Assembly (NCBI RefSeq): GCF_017876515.1
Contig: NZ_JAGIOC010000001.1
Location: 4,340,001 to 4,404,000 of the forward strand
From: Brachybacterium fresconis
GTDB taxonomy: Bacteria; Actinomycetota; Actinomycetes; Actinomycetales; Dermabacteraceae
Direction: 5' to 3'
Length of the DNA: 64,000 bases
The notes under the pieces were generated by a model that saw only the letters and a list, made by a program, of their open reading frames with translations, was not told where the DNA came from and ran no database searches. Positions 55,101 to 62,449 of the stretch are shown here, piece by piece. How positions within the stretch are numbered: the first letter of the stretch is position 1; every line of letters starts with the position of its first letter. Position numbers and translations under genes: made by a program.

Positions 55101-55918
55101 GGTCCAAGTCTACGTACAGGCAGGCGTTCTGAGTCTTCTGCATTCCCCGAAACAGCTTCTGCCTTCTGCGAAGCAGGCTGGAGCCGGGCGAAGTCATCTG
55201 CATATCTGTTGGAACCGCCCGGAATCTGGGGTCCGGCATGCCGCTCGAGCCACAGGATGTCGCGGCCGAAGGAGAAGATGAGCGCAGCGAGGGCGATCAC
55301 TGCGCTCATGATGCCGAGACTCGGATTTGCCAGAGCCACTGGTGACCCAGCGATGAGGAGGAGGATTCCTTGGCTTGCCGCGATCGTTTTGCGCAGGACC
55401 GACGGCGGCAGCTGCTGCTGTCTCCAGGCGGGCCGCAGCAGAGCTGCCCCGCGGAAGAGATAGTAGAAGGTGCCTGGCAGAACAACCCACCATCCCCAGA
55501 TGGGGACGAGTGCGACGGAGAGGACGAGCACAACGAGAGCATCGACGGATTCGTCGAAGTCGGCCCCCGCCGAGGTGGCCCTGGTTCGCCGTGCCACGTA
55601 GCCGTCGCAGGCGTCGAGGATGAGCGCCAGCCCACCGACGACGATCGCCGTCCACGAGAAGCCATCATCGCGGATGATGAGGGCGGTGAAGACCATGATG
55701 AGTCCGAGCCGTACGGTTGTCACGTCGTCGGCCGGCCGCCACCTCTCGGCGCGGAACAGACTCCGGCCGGCGCCGAGGCCGAAGAGGGCGAGCATGATGA
55801 GAACCGTTGACCACTGCGGCTGGAGCACCGCAGAGATCAGAGTGGCAGCGCCGAGCAGGGCCAGCGGCGTGAGGAGTCGGAGGCCGGGTGACTTTCCGGA
55901 TGAGTGGGAAGTGCGCAT
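55097..55918 (-). CDS. CDP-alcohol phosphatidyltransferase family protein
   Basis: 273 residues, about six hydrophobic segments. Catalytic motif LILDACDGYVARRTRATSAG then ADFDESVD (DxxDGxxAR...GxxxDxxxD) at about residues 120-145. It transfers a phospho-alcohol from a CDP-linked donor to an alcohol in the membrane. Its stop overlaps the start of the cyclohydrolase gene (ATGA), so the two are one operon. A lipid-building enzyme beside a cyclohydrolase suggests a lipid-linked product. Confidence 0.88.
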   Translation of the reverse strand: MRTSHSSGKSPGLRLLTPLALLGAATLISAVLQPQWSTVLIMLALFGLGAGRSLFRAERWRPADDVTTVRLGLIMVFTALIIRDDGFSWTAIVVGGLALILDACDGYVARRTRATSAGADFDESVDALVVLVLSVALVPIWGWWVVLPGTFYYLFRGAALLRPAWRQQQLPPSVLRKTIAASQGILLLIAGSPVALANPSLGIMSAVIALAALIFSFGRDILWLERHAGPQIPGGSNRYADDFARLQPASQKAEAVSGNAEDSERLPVRRLGP

Positions 55919-55968
55919 GCTTCCGTTCTACCACAGTTGACGAGGTTGTCAGTCGACGACAGCCCAGC

Positions 55969-56008
55969 CTGTGGCTATCACCGTCATACCTGTGACTATC
56001 ACTGTCAT
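55969..56008. repeat. Two 19-bp near-identical direct repeats in a divergent promoter region
   Basis: CTGTGGCTATCACCGTCAT (55969-55987) and CTGTGACTATCACTGTCAT (55990-56008), 21 bp apart start to start (two helical turns), between the divergent CDP-alcohol transferase and the truncated amidohydrolase. Likely binding sites of an unknown regulator. Confidence 0.5.
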
Positions 56009-56054
56009 GAAGCAATAGGATGCGAAGGTATCTTTCTGCCGATCGAATCGAGGT

Positions 56055-56500
56055 GTGCACGTGAGTGTGGCACTCCAGCTCCAGGACCAGCTCGTCGCTT
56101 GGCGACGGGACTTCCACCAGTTCGCCGAGCCGGGATGGACGGAATTCCGGACCACCTCGGCGATCATCACAGTCCTGCGTGATCTGGGCTGGGACACGGT
56201 CTACGGACCCGAACTCCACGACGCCGATGCTCGCTTGGGTGTGCCCGGGGCAGACGTACTCGGTGCCGAACGCGAACGTGCAGTGTCGCAGGGAGCCGAT
56301 CCGGAGCTTGTCGAGGCGATGGGCGACGGTTTCACCGGTGTTCTGGGCGTGCTCGAAACCGGACGCCCCGGGCCGGTCGTGTGCTTCCGCTTCGACATCG
56401 ACTCGAACGACCTGGTCGAACTCGCCGATGACAGCCACCGCCCCTTTCTCGAGGGATTCACCTCGGTCAACGAGGGCGCCATGCACGTATGCCACGGCGG
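56055..56500 (+). pseudogene. 5' fragment of an M20 amidohydrolase (AbgB/IAA-hydrolase type)
   Basis: The frame matches the N-terminus of M20 peptidase/amidohydrolases: LQLQDQLVAWRRDFHQFAEPG, FRTTSAIITVLRDLGW, TGRPGPVVCFRFDIDSNDL, then FTSVNEGAMHVCHGG where intact enzymes read AMHACGHDxH. At this metal motif the similarity stops (about 56490) and DNA belonging to the relaxase leader begins; the frame runs on into the relaxase gene without meaning. About 150 of some 400 residues remain. A recombination breakpoint. Confidence 0.75.
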
Positions 56501-56550
56501 GGCCGTGGTGCACACCTCCCTCATGAGACGACTCATGAGAGGAGGCCCAG

Positions 56551-59500
56551 ATGAAGGGCGGCGTGATCCTGTTCCGCGGCAGCGGTGCTGCCGCGCGCCG
56601 CTATGTCGAGGCCGACCGCTCCCGCGCCGACGAGTACTATCTTGGCGCGGACAACGCCGTCGCCGAGTACGCGGTGCTCGACGCCCACGGCGAGGTCACG
56701 GTTACCCATTCCCTGACCGCCGAGGAGTATGAGGGGTGGGTGGACTGGACAGACCCGATCGCGGGCGAGTTGATGGGCACCCCACGCAAGCCCGGCGAGG
56801 GGTCGAAGGGGTCGCCGTTGTTTGCGGAGATGACGATCAACGCGCCCAAGAGCTTGTCGGTTGCCGCCGCCCTCCACCCCGAAGTCTCCGCCGCTCTCGA
56901 TCAGGCTCAGCAGGACGCTCTGGCGGAGATTCGGCGGTGGCTCGGCCAGCACTCCGTCACGAGAGTCGGGCCGCGCGACGCGCGAGAAGTCATCCCTATC
57001 GAGCAGATGCAGGTCGTCGGCATCCGGCACAGGACATCGCGGGCGGGCGATCCTCACCGGCATATCCATATGCAGATCGGTACTCGGGTGTGGGCGGCTG
57101 GGAAATGGCGGGCGCTCGATACTGCGGCGTTGTTCAAGCAGCAGGGCGCGATCCGCGCCCTCGGCACCGCGGTCATCGCCGCACACCCGCACCTCACACA
57201 GACCCTCGCGGAGCATGGCCTGACCCTCGATCCCGTCTCCGGTGAGGTGGCGGAGTTGCAGCCGTTCAATGGGGTGATGTCGAAGCGGTCGGCGCAGATC
57301 AGGCGCAACCTTGACCGTCTCGAAGCCGAATGGGAAGCGGCGCATCCCGGCGAAGTGCTCGGCCCGGTGATGACGGCCAGGTTGCAGGGCATCGCCTGGA
57401 CGCACCAGCGGCCCGGGAAGAAGCCCGCTGATCTGAAGAACGAGCAGTGGTGGGTGCAGGAACTCACCGACGCCGGATACGACCCCGCTGCACCTCGACG
57501 CAGCACCGTGCAGCGCCCGGTGCGGGTGGATGATCTTGCGGTGCAGGAGGTTGCATCGCGGGCGCTGGATCGCTGCGCCGCCGCATCATCGGCATGGACG
57601 ACACACACGGTGCAGGAGCATGTCACCCGCATCACCACCGAACACGGCGTGCAAGCAACCCCCGCTGAGTTGCGCGAGTTCATCGCGATAGCGACCGACC
57701 TTGCGGTCGCGGATTGCTTCTCCGTGCTCCTGCCGGAGGCCGCAACGCCGGAGCATGTCGCGCACCTGACCAGCCTCACCGTGGTCGCCGCCGAGACCGC
57801 GCTCCGCGACCGCCTGGCCGCGGCTGTGCCGGAGCATCCGGACGTGATCGAGGCTGCGCTCAGGGCGGGGCTGGATGAGGGGCAGACGGTGGCTGCGGCG
57901 GCGGTGGCATCGGCCGATCCGTTGGTGATCGTGGAGGGCGCTGCGGGGAGCGGGAAGACGACGATGCTGCGCACCGCCATCGACGTCGCCGCCGAGCACG
58001 GGCGTGCGTCGCGGGTGGTTGCACCCACGCTACGCGCGGCGCAGGTCGCACACGAAGAACTCGGCGTTCCCGCCACGAGTGTTGCAGCGCTCGTGCACGC
58101 GCACGGATGGCGCTGGAACTCCGATGGCCTTTGGGTGCGCCTCGCACCCGGCGACACCGACCCCGACACCGGGAGCACCTTCACCGGCCCCGCTCGCGAT
58201 GCTGTGCTGTCGTGGGGTGAGCGGGTGATTGTGGACGAGGCCGGGATGCTCGACCAAGACACCGCCCAAGCACTCCTCACAATCACCGCCGAGGCAGGCG
58301 CAACCATCGCGTTCGTCGGCGACCGCGCACAACTCCCCGCCGTCGGCCGGGGCGGGGTGCTCGACATGGCCGCGCAGATCAGGGGCCGCACCTACGACAT
58401 GACCGAACTCCACCGGTTCACTGACGCAGAGTACGCGGCACTCACGTTGACGATGCGCGACCGGGAGAACCCCGGCGAAGTGTTCGACCGACTCACCGCC
58501 ATGGGGCTCGTGATACTGCACGCTGATGATGAGCGGGTTCGCGAGCACATCACCGACAACGCCCACCAGGGCGAGGCGATCACCGTGGCGACCAACCATG
58601 AAGCCACCGCGTTGAACGAGCGCATCCGCGCCGGACGTGTCGAGGCGGGCGAGGTTGACGACATTGTGACGGCGACCGGCAGCGACGGGCTGAGCATCGG
58701 AGCGGGTGACCTCATCCAGACCCGCCGCAACGACAGCGATGTGGGGGTGGCGAACCGGCAGCAGTGGATCGTCCAACACGTCGAGAACGACGGCACCGTC
58801 TATGCCCGTGAGGTCGGCACCGGGCGCAAGAACCCCCGCACCGTCACCCTACCTGCCGAGTATGTGGGTGAGCACGCGCACCTGTCCTACGCCGCAACTG
58901 CCTACGGCGTCCAAGGCGCAACCGTGGATGGTTCGCACACGATGCTGTCGGAGGCGACGAGCGCGGCAGGGGTCTACGTCGGCATGACCCGAGGCCGTCA
59001 GACCAACCGGCTCCACCTCGTTGCCGAGGACATGGCCGACGCCAGGGCGCAGTTCATCGAGGCGATGGAACGCGACCCCGCAGACCAGGGCCTCGACCAC
59101 GCCATCCGCGCCGCGAGAGAGGCGGTGCGCGGATTCGTCACAGACGGCCCCGTGAGACTGGTCACCGAAGAACTCGCCCGCCTCAACCACGAAGCCGAAC
59201 GAGCGGAGCGGGCAGCGGAACGGTGGGAGCAGATCGCCGCCAGGTTCGGCGCTCAACGTTCGACCCATCGAGCCGAAGACAACTGGAGCGCTGGTGTGCT
59301 CCGCAAGGCCGAAGACGCCGCCGAGCAGGTGCGTGCTGAGGTCACCCAGCCACTGACGGTGCAGGCTGAGCGCGATGGTGCCGCGTACCTCGATGCGGTC
59401 GTAGACGAGGCCGCCGCCCGTCGTCGCCTCGCTACCGTAGGTAGGTTCGGCAGACGCAAAGCCCGTACCGAGCACCAGGCCGCGACCGAGCGCACCCGGA

Positions 59501-59994
59501 CGTTGCGCGGGCAGGTCAGAACCGAGTGGGGCACCACACCGGCGAACCCTGATCGTCTCCCAGAATGGGCAAGCAAGGTCGCCGCGAACCGCGCCGAGGC
59601 AGACCCCCGCGTGGCTGAGGCCGCGGAGACCGTCGATGCCGCCACCGCCGACCGCGAAACGATGCGGAAGCGGCACCGGCAGGAACGCACGGCGTTGCTC
59701 GTCAGCGAGTACGGGATCGACCACGCCCGCCGCGCTCAGTTCGGTATGAGCACGATCAGCCCGCAACGCAACGTTCAAGACGCCCGCGCGAGAGCCGCCC
59801 TGGCCCGGGCTGAGGCCAACGAACTGCGCATGCTGCCCGTGAACGCCGCCGCCCGACAGATTGAGACGAAACGCGCCGAGCGGGAGAACCAGCGACAGCA
59901 GGTGCTGGAGCGACAGCGGCAGATCAGTGACCCTATCGAGCACGACCGTCACCGCAGCGGGGCACGCCGGGACGGGCCAACACGCGGCCTGTAG
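56551..59994 (+). CDS. MobF-type conjugative relaxase/helicase
   Basis: 1147 residues, apparently complete. N-terminal TrwC relaxase domain: GVILFRGSGAAARRYVEADRSRADEYYLG, KSLSVAAALHPEVSAALDQAQ, and the metal-binding three-His motif SRAGDPHRHIHMQIGTRVW. RecD-like helicase: Walker A VEGAAGSGKTTML, Walker B VIVDEAGMLDQDTA, FVGDRAQLPAVGRGG, then YAATAYGVQGATVDGSHTM and VGMTRGRQTNRLHL. C-terminal coiled coils. ATG 56551 with GAGAGGAGG upstream. The stop codon lies inside the 8-bp cctgtagc duplication of the ISL3 insertion, so the protein is not damaged. No coupling protein or rep gene is present. Confidence 0.93.
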   Translation: MKGGVILFRGSGAAARRYVEADRSRADEYYLGADNAVAEYAVLDAHGEVTVTHSLTAEEYEGWVDWTDPIAGELMGTPRKPGEGSKGSPLFAEMTINAPKSLSVAAALHPEVSAALDQAQQDALAEIRRWLGQHSVTRVGPRDAREVIPIEQMQVVGIRHRTSRAGDPHRHIHMQIGTRVWAAGKWRALDTAALFKQQGAIRALGTAVIAAHPHLTQTLAEHGLTLDPVSGEVAELQPFNGVMSKRSAQIRRNLDRLEAEWEAAHPGEVLGPVMTARLQGIAWTHQRPGKKPADLKNEQWWVQELTDAGYDPAAPRRSTVQRPVRVDDLAVQEVASRALDRCAAASSAWTTHTVQEHVTRITTEHGVQATPAELREFIAIATDLAVADCFSVLLPEAATPEHVAHLTSLTVVAAETALRDRLAAAVPEHPDVIEAALRAGLDEGQTVAAAAVASADPLVIVEGAAGSGKTTMLRTAIDVAAEHGRASRVVAPTLRAAQVAHEELGVPATSVAALVHAHGWRWNSDGLWVRLAPGDTDPDTGSTFTGPARDAVLSWGERVIVDEAGMLDQDTAQALLTITAEAGATIAFVGDRAQLPAVGRGGVLDMAAQIRGRTYDMTELHRFTDAEYAALTLTMRDRENPGEVFDRLTAMGLVILHADDERVREHITDNAHQGEAITVATNHEATALNERIRAGRVEAGEVDDIVTATGSDGLSIGAGDLIQTRRNDSDVGVANRQQWIVQHVENDGTVYAREVGTGRKNPRTVTLPAEYVGEHAHLSYAATAYGVQGATVDGSHTMLSEATSAAGVYVGMTRGRQTNRLHLVAEDMADARAQFIEAMERDPADQGLDHAIRAAREAVRGFVTDGPVRLVTEELARLNHEAERAERAAERWEQIAARFGAQRSTHRAEDNWSAGVLRKAEDAAEQVRAEVTQPLTVQAERDGAAYLDAVVDEAAARRRLATVGRFGRRKARTEHQAATERTRTLRGQVRTEWGTTPANPDRLPEWASKVAANRAEADPRVAEAAETVDAATADRETMRKRHRQERTALLVSEYGIDHARRAQFGMSTISPQRNVQDARARAALARAEANELRMLPVNAAARQIETKRAERENQRQQVLERQRQISDPIEHDRHRSGARRDGPTRGL

Positions 59995-59995
59995 C

Positions 59996-61440
59996 GGCTC
60001 TTCGCGGTTCGTGGTGAATGACCCTGTTGGGGCGGGTATTCACGCTACGGTTTTCGCGGCGCTGGCCAGCAGGATACGGGTCCGGTAGTTCTCCGCGTTT
60101 CGGAAGCCGCGGCCGGTGCGTTTGATGTTCTTGATGCCGGTGTTCGCGGCCTCGACTCGGGCGGTGGTCGCGCCGGTGACGATGAGGACCTCGATCGCGT
60201 CCCACCAGGTCACGATGGTGTCGTAGAGCTTGGTCGCCTCGGGCATATTCGCGATCTGGGAGAAGTAGCCCATCCGCATCCGTTCGTCCCAGGCCTGGGC
60301 GAGGGTGTCGGTATCCAGGAGGCGGCGGAGCTGCTCTTTGATGCCCCAAGCGGCGGAGAGCTCGTCGGTGGGATCATCGGTGCGGAACACCGTCTCCAAC
60401 CGCTCCCAGGCACGCGGGCTCAGGGTGTCAGCGCCGCGCAGCAACAGCATCCGGTGCGCCCAAGCCGGGTCATCCTTCCGGCCCCGACGACCGCGATGAG
60501 TGCGAGCCAGGCGCTGACGGACGGTGGTGACCATGTCATTTCCGAGCTTCACGAGGTGGAACTTGTCAACCGAGACCGCAGCACGGGGCAGGTAGGTCCG
60601 CAGTGCCTTGCGGAACGCGGCCGACGGGTCGATCGCAACGATCTCGATCCGCTCCCGCCAGGCGTCCGAACGCTGGGCCAGCCAGTCCCCGACGGCGGTG
60701 GAGTCCCGGCCGTCGACGACGCCGAGGACCTGCCCGGTGGTCAGGTCGACCAGGGTCGTCATCCATGGCTCGAACCGTCTCCAGGCACCTTCATCGGTGC
60801 GGAACCAGCGCACCGAACGGTAGCGGTGCTCATCGATGCCCAGGCGCGTCACGGGCACGTCCTCGGCGGTGGGCAGGACCACTGCGGCAGCGGCCAGCGC
60901 TGCCTGGACCAGCCACCACGAGACGCCATGGGCCCGGGCCACTTCTGAGGCTGCCCGACCCGAGGTGATCACTGCGGAGACGATCTGGTTTCGCAGCCGG
61001 ATCGTCGATCGCGCGCGGTGGGGGACCTGATCGGTGGCTTCCCAGAACGTGCGCCGGGCGCAGGCCGGCTCGAGACAGAACCAGCGCCGCTTGGCCCACA
61101 CCACCTCCACAGCCCCGGCCACGGGCACGTCCCGGACGTGCTGGGACCGGCGGGAGTGGACCTTGGTCGCGAGCACCCCGCAGGACGGACATCCGGGCGG
61201 GACGGTCGAGGCGATCACCACTCGACGGCCTCCGTCGGGCAGGTCGATCGCGTCGACGACGTGGTAGTCGGGCAGGTTGAAGATCGTGCTCGCAGCATCT
61301 CGCTGCGAACCAGTATTCTCGTGCACAGGCTCGTGGTCCTCTGAGGTGTGGATGTCTTGACAACACCCATCACAGCAGGACCACGGGCCGTTCTACGCCA
61401 GCGACGCGACGCTCTCCTTCACCACGAGCCGCGAAGAGCC
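59996..61440 (-). mobile_element. ISL3-family insertion sequence, copy B (1445 bp)
   Basis: Same length, orientation and ends as copy A at 42659-44103. Left flank cctgtagc (59988-59995), right flank gggtaatg (61441-61448): the reciprocal of copy A. One base difference seen in the transposase gene. This flank pattern, not the copies alone, shows how the element entered. Confidence 0.94.
60040..61326 (-). CDS. ISL3-family transposase, copy B
   Basis: 428 residues, identical to copy A except Arg for Gln in the segment SDAW[R/Q]ERIEIVAIDPS. All zinc-finger and catalytic motifs are present. The near identity with copy A indicates a recent shared origin. Confidence 0.96.
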   Translation of the reverse strand: MHENTGSQRDAASTIFNLPDYHVVDAIDLPDGGRRVVIASTVPPGCPSCGVLATKVHSRRSQHVRDVPVAGAVEVVWAKRRWFCLEPACARRTFWEATDQVPHRARSTIRLRNQIVSAVITSGRAASEVARAHGVSWWLVQAALAAAAVVLPTAEDVPVTRLGIDEHRYRSVRWFRTDEGAWRRFEPWMTTLVDLTTGQVLGVVDGRDSTAVGDWLAQRSDAWRERIEIVAIDPSAAFRKALRTYLPRAAVSVDKFHLVKLGNDMVTTVRQRLARTHRGRRGRKDDPAWAHRMLLLRGADTLSPRAWERLETVFRTDDPTDELSAAWGIKEQLRRLLDTDTLAQAWDERMRMGYFSQIANMPEATKLYDTIVTWWDAIEVLIVTGATTARVEAANTGIKNIKRTGRGFRNAENYRTRILLASAAKTVA

Positions 61441-62449
61441 GGGTAATGGCCTCGACGCCGGTGGTGATCGCAAGGTAGGCGGCGCGGTCGATCAGGTTCA
61501 TCAACGACGCGATCCGCCCCTGTGTGCGCCGATGCAACTCCCGCGCCTGACTGGTCAGCATGCCGGGCTCTGCGTCGGCGAGAATCAGATGCCGCTCCAA
61601 TGTCACCAGAAGATCCGTCCACGCTCGGGCGCTGTGACCGTCGCCGAAACTGAATGGCGCGACGGGGCACCGCGTGGTGCGCCGACTCGTCTGCGCATAC
61701 GCCGCGTCCTCCCCCAGAAGGCCCTCGTCGAAGAACTTCTTCGCTTCCAGGTTCACCCCCACGAACAGGAACGTTGCCGGCAGCACGTTGGCCAGTCCCT
61801 TGAGGTGGTTGGAGACTTCCAGCCCGTTCCGATGCCGGAAGTCCACGAAGTGCAGATCATCGATGACTATCAGCTTCGTCTCGCAGGTGGTCACACAGTC
61901 CATGGCCAAGGACGTCAGCTGGGTGCGGGTCGACCTCGAGGCCGCGGGATGACCGTAGAACTTCAGCAGCTGTTGGTTCAGGCCCTTCAGCGTCACCCCC
62001 GCGTTCAGGGGCACGAAAGCCACAGGCAGTCGCTGGCTGCCGTCCGCCGTTTCGGGGGAGTGGCGACGGTACTCGCGGCGGTGGACTTCCCGCGCGAACC
62101 GCGTCGCGATCGTGGTCTTGCCCAGCCCTGGCTCGGCATCGATCACCGCCGCTCCTCGCAGCTTGTCGCCATCGCGCCGATTCGAGGCCATGACCTGGTC
62201 CAGCACATCGAATGCCCGGGATAGCTGCTGCGTCTTGATCGTCGCCGGGTTCGCGTTCCACACGCACCGCGCCTCGTTGTAGTCCGCCAATGCGTCCGCG
62301 TGCAGCGCGCGCATCTCCGCGCGGTTAAGCACCTCGAACTGCGGCCGGGTGCCTGCGTTGACGAACGCATCCCAGCCCTCCTTACGCGATAGCTGGTAGG
62401 GCACCGTGTCGTACCGGTGCAGCCACTGCGCCCACGGATTCTCGCTCAC
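61441..62449 (-). pseudogene. tniB: tniB (TnsC-like AAA+ ATPase), 3' end displaced by insertion
   Basis: GTG 62449 overlaps the tnsB stop (GTGA). P-loop ATPase of the TniB family: AAVIDAEPGLGKTTIATRFA (Walker A), LIVIDDLHFVDFRHRNGLEVSNHLKGLAN (Walker B), TFLFVGVNLEAKKFFDEGLLGEDAAYAQTSRRT. The native frame runs to GVEAIT at the insertion; the last 23 or so codons are at 42586-42658. As now placed, the frame reads 24 codons into the ISL3 end (RLFAARGEGERRVAGVERPVVLL) before a stop at 61370, so a protein of nearly full length with a foreign tail (359 aa) could still be made. TniB links transposase and TniQ. Confidence 0.85.

Larger units (their letters stand above)
44104..59995. other. Integrated circular element bounded by ISL3 copies
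   Basis: All DNA between the two ISL3 copies. Both inner flanks are cctgtagc (44104-44111 and 59988-59995), as if the two ends were once joined at a single IS with its own 8-bp duplication. Start-to-start distance of the IS copies (17,337 bp) is the size of the circle with one IS; about 15.9 kb without it. It carries a MobF relaxase but no recognised replication protein. Internal GC varies strongly: about 55% in the AAA operon, above 60% in the biosynthetic cluster. Confidence 0.75.

Noticed and set aside
44104..59995. A plasmid replication initiator
   Set aside because: I looked for Rep, ParA/ParB or a Rep-like winged helix in both strands of the circle and found none with recognisable motifs. 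The AAA protein at 45597 is of ARC/CDC48 type, not DnaA- or ParA-like.
60010..60040. Relaxase gene damaged by the ISL3 insertion at its 3' end
   Set aside because: The TAG stop lies within the duplicated cctgtagc before the IS, so the protein sequence is unchanged by the insertion.
42659..61440. Classical composite transposon made by two ISL3 insertions
   Set aside because: Two separate insertions followed by joint transposition would not leave the same 8-bp word at both inner flanks; a circle with one IS explains all four flanks.
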